Counted from the stretch's first letter, positions 9,020-18,874 are shown. The stretch: 64,000 bases of DNA from Clostridium sp. MD294 (GCF_000364165.2 NZ_CP097810.1:310001-374000); one strand, 5' to 3'. Made by a program: numbers and translations. Notes: generated by a model not told the origin, from the letters alone.

Positions 9020-10504
9020 TTATTTCTCTGTTTTCGTGTTTAATGTCTTTTCAAATATAGGTAATCTTCCTATAAATTCATTATTATCTGCTGTTTTTTT
9101 CAGCCACTCTAAAACACTTTCTGTTACATCTACTGTAGGCATATTGCTTGTTACTTTTCTGAGCATATAAATGCAATCCATTTCTTGCTTTGTCAAAAGT
9201 TTTTCTTCTCTTCTTGTACCAGAACGGTTAATATCTACTGCTGGAAAAATACGTCTTTCCGCTAATCTTCTGTCTAAAACTAACTCCATATTGCCTGTAC
9301 CTTTAAACTCTTCAAATATTACATCATCCATTTTGCTTCCTGTATCTACTAATGCTGTGGCCAATATAGTCAAACTGCCACCATCTTCAATATTTCTCGC
9401 TGCTCCAAAAAATCTTTTAGGCATATAAAGTGCAGAAGGGTCAAGTCCTCCCGAAAGTGTTCTTCCACTAGGAGGAATGATTAAATTATATGCTCTGGAA
9501 AGCCTCGTAATACTATCTAACAATATAATTAAGTCTTTTCCTTGTTCTACCATTCTTTTAGCTCTTTCTAATACCATTTCTGCTACTCTTTTATGATGTT
9601 CTGGCTCTTCATCAAATGTAGAATATACAATATCAACATTTTCTCCTGTAATAGAACGTTGTATATCTGTTACTTCTTCTGGTCTTTCATCTATAAGCAA
9701 AAATATCAAATGTACCTCTTTATGATTTTTAGTTATAGCATTTGCTAATTGTGTCAAAAGTACTGTTTTTCCTACTTTAGGAGGTGCAACAATAATGCCT
9801 CTTTGTCCTTTTCCTATAGGAGCAATCAAATCAATGAGTCTACCAGAAAATGCTGTTCTACCTGTTTCTAATTTTAATTTTTCTTCTGGATAAATAGGCG
9901 TTAAATCTTCAAATGAAGGCCTATTTACTGCTTTTTGAGGAGAGTCCCCATTTACTGTTTTAACATAAAGTAAAGCATTATATTTTTCATTTTCTCTTGC
10001 CAGACGCATATTACCTCTTACAGCATCTCCTGTTTTTAAATTAAATCGTTTTATTTGAGATTGTGAAATATAAATATCTCCACTACCTCTCAAAAAGTTT
10101 TCTGCTCTCAAAAATCCATAACCATCAGGCATTACTTCTAATATACCCTCTCCTATAGGAGCATTTTCTAAACATTGCAACATTTTTTCTTTTTGTTCCT
10201 GTTGCACTTCTTTTTGTTCCTGCAATGTTTCTTTTTGCTCTTGCAATACTTCTCTTTGTTCTTGCAATGCTTCTTTTTGCTCTATAAGCAATTCATTTTG
10301 TTTGTCTTGTTTCATTTCAAACCCATATGTTGTAATATTTTTAATTATAGAATTTTGCTCTGTTTTTTTCTGTTGTTCTTTATATAATTGTATTTGTTCA
10401 ATCAATTCATTCTTACGAAATTTTGTGATAGACTTTAATCCAATTTCTTTTCCTATTTGTTGTAATTCTATCAAGGTTTTTTTTTCAAAATCTTCTTGCC
10501 CCAT
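9020..10504 (-). CDS. rho: Transcription termination factor Rho, with a heptad-repeat insertion
   Basis: A 494-residue hexameric RNA helicase that ends untranslated transcripts. Domains in order: Rho_N helical domain (1-45), an unusual glutamine/glutamate-rich insertion (about 50-115), the cold-shock-like RNA-binding domain (about 117-185, [19 protein letters not shown]), and the ATPase with Walker A APPKVGKT and Walker [18 protein letters not shown]. Residues 75-109 are five back-to-back heptads of the form EQKExLQ, predicted coiled coil or disordered. The catalytic core looks intact. Located between the LysM gene and rpmE, a frequent clostridial order. Confidence 0.97.
   Translation of the reverse strand: MGQEDFEKKTLIELQQIGKEIGLKSITKFRKNELIEQIQLYKEQQKKTEQNSIIKNITTYGFEMKQDKQNELLIEQKEALQEQREVLQEQKETLQEQKEVQQEQKEKMLQCLENAPIGEGILEVMPDGYGFLRAENFLRGSGDIYISQSQIKRFNLKTGDAVRGNMRLARENEKYNALLYVKTVNGDSPQKAVNRPSFEDLTPIYPEEKLKLETGRTAFSGRLIDLIAPIGKGQRGIIVAPPKVGKTVLLTQLANAITKNHKEVHLIFLLIDERPEEVTDIQRSITGENVDIVYSTFDEEPEHHKRVAEMVLERAKRMVEQGKDLIILLDSITRLSRAYNLIIPPSGRTLSGGLDPSALYMPKRFFGAARNIEDGGSLTILATALVDTGSKMDDVIFEEFKGTGNMELVLDRRLAERRIFPAVDINRSGTRREEKLLTKQEMDCIYMLRKVTSNMPTVDVTESVLEWLKKTADNNEFIGRLPIFEKTLNTKTEK
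10178..10282 (-). repeat. Five 21-bp in-frame repeats inside rho
   Basis: Five tandem 21-base units encode [28 protein letters not shown] and EQKEKML (Rho residues 75-109). The units differ at a few bases, consistent with slipped-strand expansion followed by drift. Confidence 0.85.
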
Positions 10505-10584
10505 ATCAGTTCTCCATTCTATATTGTATTGTGGGTATAATATCCCTTCATAGCTGTGGTCTTTTCATTTGTAAAATATTTTAT

Positions 10585-11868
10585 TTACTTTTTCGGTATT
10601 TTTAGCTTATCTCCTGCCTTTAAATAATCATTTTCTGTTTTTCCATTTGCTTCTAATATTCTGGTATATTGTGTACCATCACCATAAAATCTTTGTGCTA
10701 ACGTCCACCATGAATTATCACTTTCTGTTACAGTATACCAGTCAAAATTTCCTGGGTCATCTCCATTTGCTTCACTATTGTTACTATTTTCTTCATTATT
10801 TTGTTGCGTATTCTCCCCTTCTGCTGTTGGTGTTGTGCCGCCTCCTTTTAATGTTTTTATTTCTTCTTCTAATTTTAATTTATCCATTTCCAACGTTTCA
10901 TATCTTGTACTTAAATCTTCTTGTTCTGCAATCGTTTTTTGTGCCTCTCTAAGTTTACTACTCAATGAAATACAACGAAATCCCAAAAAGCCTATCAAAA
11001 CAATTACAATGATAGAAAATACAACACTAAGCTTTTTGCCTGGACGAAAAGAAATACTTTCTTCATCATCATAATCATCGCTGTACAATTCATCTAAATC
11101 CATTTGTTTCGCCCCTCTGGTTAAATCGTAATCATTATAATTACTATGGCGATTTCTTCTGTTTTCTCTCATATCGATGTTCTCTTCTCTTGTACCATGA
11201 GAAGGTAATGTGATTTCAATTTCTTGCATCAAAGGGCCTTTTCTTTCTGTTGGTTGTGGTATATCATAAGATTTTTGCTCTCTATTTTCATATCCACTTT
11301 GTGTTTGTTGTTCTTGTTGGTATCCTCCTTGATAAGAATTTTGGTAAGCATCTTGATATGTATTATAATTTGTATTTTGAGATACTTCGTTATAATATTC
11401 GGGCTGCTGCTGATAAGTATTGTCATAATCATTATCATATTGCTGCTGATGTGGTGAATATTGCGGTGAAAAATCTATTCTTTGTGTATGATACATTCCT
11501 TCTTGATTATCATATACCATTTGTGTATGATACATTCCTTCTTGTATATCATTTTCAGACTGTATTGTCTGAAATCTCATAGTATATTGTTGGTCACCAT
11601 CTTCTTGTGCATAACGACGCGTTCTTCTGCCTATCATTGTTTCTTCTGATGGTTCTACGTTTCCTCCACTCCAATCTACATAGTTTGTATCATTATTTTG
11701 TGTGTTTGTTTTTGCATAATGCGTTGATGCAGTATCTACTTGTTCATTTTTTCCCATAAGGGGATGTGTTTCCATAAGCATATCCACAATTTCTTTTGGC
11801 AAATCATCATATAACTTTGGTTCTGTATTGTCTTGATTGTATCCGTTATTATAATTTTCCTTTTCCAT
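10585..11868 (-). CDS. Membrane-anchored LysM protein with an N/Q/Y-rich cytoplasmic region
   Basis: A 427-residue protein. Residues 1-270 are disordered and rich in Asn, Gln, Tyr and Asp, followed by a single membrane helix (LSVVFSIIVIVLIGFLGF), a coiled coil of about 40 residues (LREAQKTIAEQEDLSTRYET), an acidic Asn/Glu linker, and a C-terminal LysM domain (WYTVTESDNSWWTLAQRFYG...LKAGDKLKIPKK). The topology puts LysM outside, where it would bind peptidoglycan. A 25-bp direct repeat doubles the motif EGMYHTQ. It precedes rho by 80 bases. Function unknown; a cell-wall linked scaffold is an inference. Confidence 0.85.
   Translation of the reverse strand: MEKENYNNGYNQDNTEPKLYDDLPKEIVDMLMETHPLMGKNEQVDTASTHYAKTNTQNNDTNYVDWSGGNVEPSEETMIGRRTRRYAQEDGDQQYTMRFQTIQSENDIQEGMYHTQMVYDNQEGMYHTQRIDFSPQYSPHQQQYDNDYDNTYQQQPEYYNEVSQNTNYNTYQDAYQNSYQGGYQQEQQTQSGYENREQKSYDIPQPTERKGPLMQEIEITLPSHGTREENIDMRENRRNRHSNYNDYDLTRGAKQMDLDELYSDDYDDEESISFRPGKKLSVVFSIIVIVLIGFLGFRCISLSSKLREAQKTIAEQEDLSTRYETLEMDKLKLEEEIKTLKGGGTTPTAEGENTQQNNEENSNNSEANGDDPGNFDWYTVTESDNSWWTLAQRFYGDGTQYTRILEANGKTENDYLKAGDKLKIPKK
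11481..11544. repeat. 25-bp perfect direct repeat inside the LysM gene
   Basis: The same 25 bases occur at 11481-11505 and 11520-11544, with starts 39 bases apart and so in frame; they encode the repeated peptide EGMYHTQ in the disordered region. Confidence 0.9.
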
Positions 11869-12389
11869 TATTATCCTCCACTTTATTTGTTATCGTGCCA
11901 AATAAAAAAGCTATATCATATACATATTAACATAAAAGTATCGTTTTTTTAAATACTTTCTGTTTTTTAAGCATATATTGTCATTATCATTTTAACCATT
12001 ACAAACATAAGTGTCAACTAATACCTCTCTTTTGACATCAATTCTTAAAATCATTTTTATCAAAATATGTCCAATATTACTATTTTTTAAAAAAATTTAA
12101 ATATTATATATTGTTAATACTATACATTTTTTACAAAAAAGTATTATTTTTCTGTATGAATTATCCTCTTTACTTTAACATCAATATTGATTATACTTTA
12201 CTAAGAAAATAAAAATAACAACATAATCCTTTTTACTCATAACATTACATATATTGTTTTTATCTTATATTTCACATTTGTGTAACAATTACTGCATAAT
12301 ATTTGTATAATATAAAAAAATGTGCTATGATATATATGTATAATATTATTTGTGTTCTAGTAAATGTATTTCATAAGGATGTGATTAAA
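11869..12389. other. 520-base intergenic region between two divergent genes
   Basis: Very AT-rich, with no open reading frame having a ribosome binding site on either strand. It holds the mecA promoter at its right end (12303-12331) and must hold the promoter of the leftward LysM gene, but I found no convincing hexamer pair for that. Runs of T and A near 12090-12140 are low complexity only. No recognisable RNA element was seen. Confidence 0.6.
12303..12331 (+). promoter_or_regulatory. Probable mecA promoter
   Basis: TTGTAT (12303-12308), 17-base spacer, TATGAT (12326-12331), giving a leader of roughly 50 bases before the TTG start at 12390. Confidence 0.5.
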
Positions 12390-13040
12390 TTGAAAATAGA
12401 AAAAATAAATGAGAGCCAAATCAAACTAATACTGACAGAAGCTGATTTAACAGAACGTGATATTAAATTAGAAGATTTAACAATGCCTTCTGAAAAAACA
12501 CAAGCACTTTTTCATGATATTATGGAAAAAGCTCTGGAAGAATATGATTTTATATCAGAAAATACGCCTCTCATGGTAGAAGCTGTGCCAGTAGGATTAG
12601 ATGGTATTATGATTATTGTAACAAAAATGGATTCCAAAAATTCTGAGGGATTTAGTGCAAAAATGCTCTCTCAACAAAAAGATTTACATCGTTTTAAAAG
12701 AAAACCTCTTGTGTTTCAAGAAGGAGAAGCAGATAAAAACAGTGATATTTTAATTTATTCTTTCTCAAAATTAGATGATGTCATTGATTTTAGTTTGCGT
12801 GTTGCTGATACTTATCATGATGCTAGCTCTCTATATAAAATGTATGATAGATATTTTATTGTATTGCAGATAAAACAAGATGGAGATGAAAACAAAGCAG
12901 AAGAACTGGAATTAATATTAGGAGAATATGCTAAAAAACATATGTCTGTTCAGCTTTCCAAATATTATCTTATAGAACATGGCGAAACAATGATTGAAAA
13001 CAAAGCAATTACACTTCTTTCAAAATGCTTTGCTTGTTAA
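12390..13040 (+). CDS. mecA: Adaptor protein MecA
   Basis: MecA recruits substrates to the ClpC AAA+ protease in Firmicutes. The 216-residue product starts KIEKINESQIKLILTEADLTERDI, the typical N-terminal substrate-binding domain, and has a C-terminal ClpC-binding half (YSFSKLDDVIDFSLRV...LSKYYLIEHGETMI). I chose the TTG at 12390 because AAGGATG lies just upstream and homologues begin at this point; the longer reading from further upstream includes the promoter region. A strong shared terminator separates it from the convergent hppA. Confidence 0.9.
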   Translation: MKIEKINESQIKLILTEADLTERDIKLEDLTMPSEKTQALFHDIMEKALEEYDFISENTPLMVEAVPVGLDGIMIIVTKMDSKNSEGFSAKMLSQQKDLHRFKRKPLVFQEGEADKNSDILIYSFSKLDDVIDFSLRVADTYHDASSLYKMYDRYFIVLQIKQDGDENKAEELELILGEYAKKHMSVQLSKYYLIEHGETMIENKAITLLSKCFAC

Positions 13041-13076
13041 AAAACAACCACCAGAAAACTGGTGGTTGTTTTTTTA
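13041..13076. terminator. Bidirectional terminator between mecA and hppA
   Basis: A perfect 14-bp stem AAAACAACCACCAG / CTGGTGGTTGTTTT with an AAAA loop, U-rich on both exits. It sits exactly between the mecA stop and the hppA stop and serves both. Confidence 0.95.
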
Positions 13077-15062
13077 TTACAACAAACTTCCAATGTTTAA
13101 AAACAAAGGTGCAAATACTAATGCTACAATTGTCATCAATTTAATCAAAATATTAATAGAAGGGCCAGAAGTATCTTTAAATGGGTCACCTACAGTATCA
13201 CCTACAACTGCTGCTTTATGAGCATCACTACCTTTTCCGCCATGACTTCCTTCTTCAATATATTTTTTAGCATTATCCCAGCTTCCTCCTGCATTAGACA
13301 TAAATATTGCCATCATAACACCTGTTACAAGTGCCCCAGCAAGCAAACCACCTAATGCCCCAGTTCCTAGAAAAACACCTACAATCAATGGTACTACTAC
13401 TGCCATAATACCTGGTACAAGCATTTCTTTTAATGCTGCTGTAGTAGAAATTTCAACACATTTTTTATAGTCTGGTTTTGCTGTACCTTCCATAATACCT
13501 GGTATAGTACGGAATTGTCTTCTTACTTCTTCAATCATTTGGAATGCTGCTTTTCCCACAGACTCCATTGTAAAAGCAGAAAACAAAAATGGAAGCATAC
13601 CACCTATAAACAGACCCATAATAACTCTAGGTTCTAATATAGAAATGCTACTTAATGAAACTGCTTCTGCATAAGAAACAAACAATGCTAATGCTGTCAA
13701 TGCTGCAGAACCTATAGCGAAACCTTTTCCCATAGCTGCCGTTGTATTTCCTACTGCATCTAATTTATCTGTAATTTCTCTAACACTATGTTCTAATCCA
13801 CTCATTTCTGCAATACCACCTGCATTATCTGCTATAGGACCATAAGCATCTACTGCAACAGTAATACCTGTAGTTGAAAGCATACCTACTGCTGCTAATG
13901 CAATACCATACAATCCACTTACGCTATATGCTGCAAAAATACCTATACATATTAATATTACTGGTATTGCTGTGGACTGCATACCTACTGCCAAACCGCT
14001 TATAATTGCTGTTGCAGGACCTGTTTCTGCCTGGTCTGCTATTTTTTTGACAAAATTATAATCTGATGAAGTATATACTTCTGTAATTCTACCAATTAAA
14101 AGTCCTACCGCTAAGCCTGCTATTACTGCAATAGCTGCTTTCATATTACCAAAAAGCATATTACTTAACACCAAAGAACCTACTACAACAAGTGCTGCGG
14201 AAACATAAGAACCCATTGTTAACGCCTTTTGAGGATTGTTATTTCCTCCACGTACAAAAAACGTAGCAATAATAGAAGCCAATATGCCACAAGCAGAAAG
14301 TACTAATGGAAACAATGCCCCTTCTGCACTAAAATACACAATACCTAATGTCACGGCAGAAACAATAGAGCCAACATAAGACTCAAACAAGTCTGCTCCC
14401 ATACCTGCTACATCACCTACATTATCACCTACATTGTCTGCAATAACAGCAGGATTACGAGGGTCATCTTCTGGTATGCCTGCCTCTACTTTACCTACTA
14501 AGTCTGCACCAACGTCAGCCGCCTTTGTATAAATACCTCCACCCACACGTCCAAACAATGCAATAGAAGAAGCACCTAAACTAAATCCAGATAACACAGC
14601 TACATCTTTTGTAATAATATACACAATACTTACACCAAACAAACCTAATCCTACCACAGACATACCCATTACAGCACCACCTGAAAACGCTGTAGAAAGT
14701 GCTTTATTCATGCCACCTGTTTTTGCACCATTTGCTGTACGAACATTTGCTTTTGTAGCTACATTCATTCCAAAATAGCCAGCTAATGTAGAAAACAATG
14801 CTCCTACTGCAAAACAAACTGCTGTTGTAATACCTATACCAAAACATATCAACACAAATAATATCAATACAAATATTACTAGTATTTTATATTCTGCTTT
14901 CAAAAAGGCATTTGCACCATCTCTTATAGCAAGTGCAATTTCTTGCATACGTTCTGTACCTTCTTCTTGCTTGCTAATTTTTGATGCTAATGTAAAAGCA
15001 AATATTAGTGCTATTATACCTAATATTGGTGCAGCAAAAATCATACTGTCTAAAAATTCCAT
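13077..15062 (-). CDS. hppA: Membrane-bound ion-pumping pyrophosphatase, K+-dependent type
   Basis: A 661-residue polytopic pump (about 16 helices) that couples pyrophosphate hydrolysis to H+ or Na+ export, saving energy in anaerobes. Catalytic signatures are present: [38 protein letters not shown] region near residues 180-215 and the C-terminal [16 protein letters not shown]. The block [10 protein letters not shown] has Ala where K+-independent enzymes have Lys, so it belongs to the K+-dependent subfamily (family knowledge). Whether Na+ or H+ is pumped cannot be decided by eye. Its leader is unusual; see 15063-15126. Confidence 0.96.
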   Translation of the reverse strand: MEFLDSMIFAAPILGIIALIFAFTLASKISKQEEGTERMQEIALAIRDGANAFLKAEYKILVIFVLILFVLICFGIGITTAVCFAVGALFSTLAGYFGMNVATKANVRTANGAKTGGMNKALSTAFSGGAVMGMSVVGLGLFGVSIVYIITKDVAVLSGFSLGASSIALFGRVGGGIYTKAADVGADLVGKVEAGIPEDDPRNPAVIADNVGDNVGDVAGMGADLFESYVGSIVSAVTLGIVYFSAEGALFPLVLSACGILASIIATFFVRGGNNNPQKALTMGSYVSAALVVVGSLVLSNMLFGNMKAAIAVIAGLAVGLLIGRITEVYTSSDYNFVKKIADQAETGPATAIISGLAVGMQSTAIPVILICIGIFAAYSVSGLYGIALAAVGMLSTTGITVAVDAYGPIADNAGGIAEMSGLEHSVREITDKLDAVGNTTAAMGKGFAIGSAALTALALFVSYAEAVSLSSISILEPRVIMGLFIGGMLPFLFSAFTMESVGKAAFQMIEEVRRQFRTIPGIMEGTAKPDYKKCVEISTTAALKEMLVPGIMAVVVPLIVGVFLGTGALGGLLAGALVTGVMMAIFMSNAGGSWDNAKKYIEEGSHGGKGSDAHKAAVVGDTVGDPFKDTSGPSINILIKLMTIVALVFAPLFLNIGSLL

Positions 15063-15126
15063 AAAAAAACCTCCTTTTATTGTTATTGTTTTATATCATT
15101 ATAAACAATAAAAAGAGGTTTGTCAT
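15063..15126 (-). promoter_or_regulatory. Overlapping terminator, hppA promoter and hppA ribosome binding site
   Basis: Minus strand: ATGACA (15121-15126), 17-base spacer, TATAAT (15098-15103) is a near-consensus promoter. The spacer plus flank (15104-15121) pairs over 18 bp, with one G-U, with 15067-15084, which contains the Shine-Dalgarno AAGGAGG (15070-15076) and runs into seven Us before the hppA ATG. In transcripts arriving from the upstream genes the hairpin is a terminator and hides the ribosome binding site. A transcript starting at about 15091 lacks the 5' arm, so the site is free. Confidence 0.75.
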
Positions 15127-15139
15127 TATGAAATACAAT

Positions 15140-15541
15140 TTATATTCTTTTCTTTTTCTGTTTTACTATTCTATGCCATTGACAGAAAGATATATTTTCT
15201 AATATAACATAAAACATATCACTATCTGTTATAAATTGTATTTCTAAAGTAATCCCATTTTTCATACCATAAGTAAAAAGGTCAAAATATGCCATACAGC
15301 CATATTGTGTTTGTATTATTTTTAGTGCATCAGTATGTGTCATTTCATAAGGTACATCAATATATACGGGTTTCTGTTTTTGATTTCCATAACGTAATAT
15401 CATATAAATTTCACTTTGTTTTACACAGCTACTGTCAAATTTGTCTATAAATGCAGCAATATCATATTTTGCTAAAACTATAACTGCTTCTTTCAAAAAA
15501 CTTGCTATTTCTTTTTCAATGTTTTTTGTTATTTTAATCAT
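15140..15541 (-). CDS. Hypothetical cytoplasmic protein
   Basis: A 133-residue soluble protein of unknown family, starting MIKITKNIEKEIASFLKEAV. The ATG at 15539-15541 follows AAAGG by seven bases; an earlier ATG lies inside the previous gene and lacks a site. Predicted mixed alpha/beta with a basic tail (RIVKQKKKRI). It starts 11 bases after the stop of the AEC transporter, so the two are one transcript, ended by the hairpin in the hppA leader. No conserved motif recognised. Confidence 0.55.
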   Translation of the reverse strand: MIKITKNIEKEIASFLKEAVIVLAKYDIAAFIDKFDSSCVKQSEIYMILRYGNQKQKPVYIDVPYEMTHTDALKIIQTQYGCMAYFDLFTYGMKNGITLEIQFITDSDMFYVILENISFCQWHRIVKQKKKRI

Positions 15542-15552
15542 ATGATAACCTT

Positions 15553-16473
15553 TTAGCATAAAAATTTTGCTGTAAGAGGCAATGTAATTACAGAAAGCAC
15601 TGTTGATACAAATACATACTCTGATGCTCTTTTTTCATCATTTCCATATCCTCCTGCAAAAGAAGGCAGTGCTGCAGCAGCTGGTGTTGCCATTAGTATT
15701 ACAATAACTCCTAATGCAATGCCATCTAAAAACATTCCCATTAACAACTTTGTTATTACAGGCATTACAATAAGTGTAAAAAAGCTAAATATATATACAC
15801 TTTTATCTTGAAGAACTTGTTTTACTTTTGCTGCTGCCAAAAGAGAACCTATTACAATCATAGATAAACAAACTGTTGTAATAGAAGCATAATTTAAAGC
15901 ATTATAAAGGGGTTCAGGCAATGATATAGAATTGACAAAAAGCACAACACCTATTATTGCAGAAAAACAAATCAAATTGAAAAAGGCATCTTTTACCATT
16001 TTAGCTGGAGGTTTTGCTGTGCCACATTTATAAGAAAACAATACAGAACAAGCAGTAAATAAATAAACATTACTTGCAAACATTACAGCAACACAAAATA
16101 TTAATCCCTCTGCTCCAAACATCGCTGTAACAAGAGGTTGTCCCATAAATATTACATTGCTGTAAACGCCACCTCCTGCAAAAAGTCCAAGTTGTGGAAA
16201 GTCCATTTTTAAACATTTTCCTACAATAAAAAATATAACAGTTCCTAATAAACACATTAAAAGCGTTCCGCCGCCAGTTTTTAAAAATCCTATTAATATT
16301 TCATGAGAATATTCTCTCTGGAGCAACACTATCATATTTGCAGGTACTGCTACTTTTGTTAATACAATAGAAAGTCCTTTTGTGTCTTTTAAATATCCTG
16401 TTTTACTTAATAAAAAACCTACTATCATCAACAATACCATTGTTGTAAGCTGTCCAACTACTGCTAATGCCAC
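15553..16473 (-). CDS. AEC-family (auxin efflux carrier-like) transporter
   Basis: A 306-residue membrane protein with about ten helices in two halves of five, as in the AEC family. Recognisable stretches are LLMIVGFLLSKTGYLK at the N-terminus and ATPAAAALPSFAGGYGNDEKRASEYVFVSTVLSVITLP at the C-terminus (the family's conserved PSA...A motif). Bacterial members carry dicarboxylates or similar organic anions; the substrate here is unknown. Starts at a GTG (16471-16473) with AAAGGAGAT upstream. Confidence 0.85.
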   Translation of the reverse strand: MALAVVGQLTTMVLLMIVGFLLSKTGYLKDTKGLSIVLTKVAVPANMIVLLQREYSHEILIGFLKTGGGTLLMCLLGTVIFFIVGKCLKMDFPQLGLFAGGGVYSNVIFMGQPLVTAMFGAEGLIFCVAVMFASNVYLFTACSVLFSYKCGTAKPPAKMVKDAFFNLICFSAIIGVVLFVNSISLPEPLYNALNYASITTVCLSMIVIGSLLAAAKVKQVLQDKSVYIFSFFTLIVMPVITKLLMGMFLDGIALGVIVILMATPAAAALPSFAGGYGNDEKRASEYVFVSTVLSVITLPLTAKFLC

Positions 16474-16536
16474 ATCGCCATCTCCTTTTTTGCAAAACCA
16501 AACACAATACCCATACTACAATATAAAATTCTCCTG

Positions 16537-17913
16537 TTACTCTTTTATCCATTCATTCAACTTTTTCATTTCTTTCAATATGAAAAATGACACTATAGCA
16601 CCTGATGCAATATCTGCTACAGGGCCTGCCACTAATATACCATCTAATCCCCAAAACAGAGGGAATAATAATATAAGCGGTATCAACAATATTACTTGAC
16701 GAAGCATAGAAAGTATAGAGGCTTTTAATGCTTGTCCTGTTGCTTGAAAATAACCTGTTGATATAATTTGTATACCAGATATAAATATACCAAACATAAA
16801 CACTCTCATACTTTTTATAGCAAATGTCATAAATGTTACATCACCTGAACCAAATATCATCAAAAGATATTTCGGAAAAAATACACAGCCTGCCCAGCCT
16901 ACTATAGAAAAAGCAGTTGCAACTTTAACAGTAAGCAAATAAGTATCTTTTATTCTTTGAGGTTTTTTCGCACCATAATTAAAACCTACAATAGGCTGTG
17001 CTCCTACACTAAGACCAATATTAATACCTATCAATATCGCACTGACTTTTAAAACAATACCCATAGCACTTAATGCTACATCTCCTCCTACAGCACAGGC
17101 ATTTCCATAATGTACCAGAGAATTGTTTAATATTACCTGAAGCATAGTATTTGCAACTTGTACAATAAAACTAGATACACCTAATGAACAAAAATCAAAT
17201 ACTAATTTTAATTCAGGCTTGAAATACTGTTTTTTCAAACGCATTCTACTTCTTGTTTTAAAATAAAATACTAATACAACAGAAGATAATATTTGTGATG
17301 TAATTGTAGCAATAGCAGCACCTTTTACGCCCCAATGCAGTACAAATATATAAATAGGGTCTAATATAGTATTTAATATTGCACCTACCATCATACTCAT
17401 CATAGCCATTTTAGGGCTACCATCTGTACGTGCCATATTGGAAAGCCCTGCACCTACCATCATAAACGGCATACCTATCAATATAATACTAGCATAATCT
17501 TTTGCATACTGCATAATGGTATCTGTTGCACCAAAAAGCCTCAACATAGGCTCAAAAAAACAAAAACCTATACCACAAACGATGAGACCTAATACAATCA
17601 ATATTGTCATCATATTGCCTAATACTTTTTCTGCTATATCAAATCTACCCTCTCCCAAACGGATAGACGCATAAGCACTTCCCCCCGCCCCTACAAGCAT
17701 AGAAAGTGCTAAGGCAATTGTTACAATAGGAAAGGCAACTGTTGTTGCTGCATTTCCCTGATAACCTACTCCTTGTCCTATAAATACTTGGTCCACAATA
17801 TTGTATAAATTGTTTACCAAAAAAGATACTACAGAAGGCACAGCAAAGCTTCTCAATAATTTCGAAACAGGCTCTATGCCTAGTGGGTTTTCATTATCAT
17901 TTTGTTTATTCAT
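16537..17913 (-). CDS. MATE-family multidrug/cation efflux transporter (1 of 3)
   Basis: A 458-residue antiporter with twelve predicted helices in two homologous halves. The N-terminus PLGIEPVSKLLRSFAVPSVVSFLVNNLYNIVDQVFIG is typical of the DinF/VmrA-like MATE group in Clostridia, and ARTDGSPKMAMMSMMVGAILNTILDPIYIF marks the end of the first half. Drives export of organic cations with Na+ or H+. Its start has AAGGAGG. Monocistronic or with the AEC gene 63 bases downstream. Distinct in sequence from the other two MATE genes of the window. Confidence 0.93.
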   Translation of the reverse strand: MNKQNDNENPLGIEPVSKLLRSFAVPSVVSFLVNNLYNIVDQVFIGQGVGYQGNAATTVAFPIVTIALALSMLVGAGGSAYASIRLGEGRFDIAEKVLGNMMTILIVLGLIVCGIGFCFFEPMLRLFGATDTIMQYAKDYASIILIGMPFMMVGAGLSNMARTDGSPKMAMMSMMVGAILNTILDPIYIFVLHWGVKGAAIATITSQILSSVVLVFYFKTRSRMRLKKQYFKPELKLVFDFCSLGVSSFIVQVANTMLQVILNNSLVHYGNACAVGGDVALSAMGIVLKVSAILIGINIGLSVGAQPIVGFNYGAKKPQRIKDTYLLTVKVATAFSIVGWAGCVFFPKYLLMIFGSGDVTFMTFAIKSMRVFMFGIFISGIQIISTGYFQATGQALKASILSMLRQVILLIPLILLFPLFWGLDGILVAGPVADIASGAIVSFFILKEMKKLNEWIKE

Positions 17914-18105
17914 AAGTATTCCTCCTTTACAAATTATTTATAATATAAAGAGCAAATGCCCTACACTGTGACTAAACCATATTTTAGCATATTTCGTCAT
18001 TTTATCATACTAACATATCTATTTTTGATATGCAATAATGAGTTTATATTACTTTTTTATAGCAATAAACAGTAATATAGTATTGTTAATCAATTATTTT
18101 AGTAT

Positions 18106-18666
18106 TCAAATCATTTGCATATGCTCCAATAATATTTTAAATCCTACTACAATTAATACAATTCCCCCTGCTATAGAAGCTTTTTTTTGTAAAAACTCTC
18201 CTAAATGTTTCCCTAACATACCACCTATGTAACTCAAAATAAATGCAACAGCACCTATTATAACAGAAGCAAATACAATATTAACCTGCAATATAGCAAA
18301 ACTAACACCTATTGCAAGTGCGTCAATACTTGTTGCAATTGCTTGTAACACTAAATTTTTATTTGTCAATACTGTTATATTTTTTTGTTCCTCTTGTTTT
18401 AAACTTTCCCATATCATACTGCCTCCTATCAATGCAAGCAGAAAAAAAGTAATCCAATGGTCTATTGCTTCCATAGCATTTTTAATACTAATTCCTAAAA
18501 CCCAACCCAGTAAAGGCATTAAAAATTGAAATAAGCCAAAATAAATGCCTTGTTTTAATGCCTCTTTTCTGGAAAAATGTGTAACAGATACTCCATTAGC
18601 AATAGAAACTGCAAAAGCGTCCATTGCTAAACTAAGTGCAATTAAAAAAATTGTCATAACTTCCAT
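18106..18666 (-). CDS. mntP: Manganese efflux pump MntP
   Basis: A 186-residue six-helix protein. The two repeated halves carry the diagnostic acidic motifs: SLAMDAFAVSIANG near residue 15 and ATSIDALAIGVSFA near residue 113. MntP exports Mn2+. In several bacteria mntP is preceded by the yybP-ykoY manganese riboswitch; here only about 90 bases lie between the gene and the tRNA terminator and no such element is visible. Start ATG with AAGGAGAAT. Confidence 0.92.
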   Translation of the reverse strand: MEVMTIFLIALSLAMDAFAVSIANGVSVTHFSRKEALKQGIYFGLFQFLMPLLGWVLGISIKNAMEAIDHWITFFLLALIGGSMIWESLKQEEQKNITVLTNKNLVLQAIATSIDALAIGVSFAILQVNIVFASVIIGAVAFILSYIGGMLGKHLGEFLQKKASIAGGIVLIVVGFKILLEHMQMI

Positions 18667-18757
18667 AAGAATTCTCCTTAACTATGTTTTTTATTTACGA
18701 TATGCTAAAAATAATATTGAAAGAACAAATACATTTTTAATATATCATATAAAAAAG

Positions 18758-18797
18758 AAAAAACAAAAAGAATGTACACATTATTTGTACATTCTTC
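18758..18797 (-). terminator. Terminator of the tRNA operon
   Basis: Perfect 10-bp stem AAGAATGTAC / GTACATTCTT with a nine-base loop, then a U-rich tract on the minus strand, just after tRNA-Val. Confidence 0.9.
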
Positions 18798-18801
18798 ATT
18801 A

Positions 18802-18874
18802 TGGGAGTTACAGGGCTCGAACCTGTGACCCTCTGCTTGTAAGGCAGATGCTCTCCCAGCTGAGCTAAACTCCC
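18802..18874 (-). tRNA. tRNA-Val (anticodon TAC)
   Basis: 73 bases, cloverleaf complete: acceptor GGGAGTT/AACTCCC, D-stem AGCTCAGCTGGGAGAGC, anticodon loop CTTACAA, T-arm GGTTCGAGCC. Discriminator A; the CCA end is not encoded. Last of three tRNAs in one transcript. Confidence 0.97.

Noticed and set aside
10178-10282. Tandem 21-bp repeats that could resemble a repeat array
   Set aside because: In-frame coding repeats inside rho without spacers; not CRISPR.
11224-11582. Open frames on the plus strand opposite the LysM gene
   Set aside because: Mirror the N/Q/Y-rich repeats of the sense gene; no start site support.
18667-18757. Possible manganese (yybP-ykoY) riboswitch before mntP
   Set aside because: Only about 90 bases of AT-rich sequence are present and the conserved loops of that class are absent.
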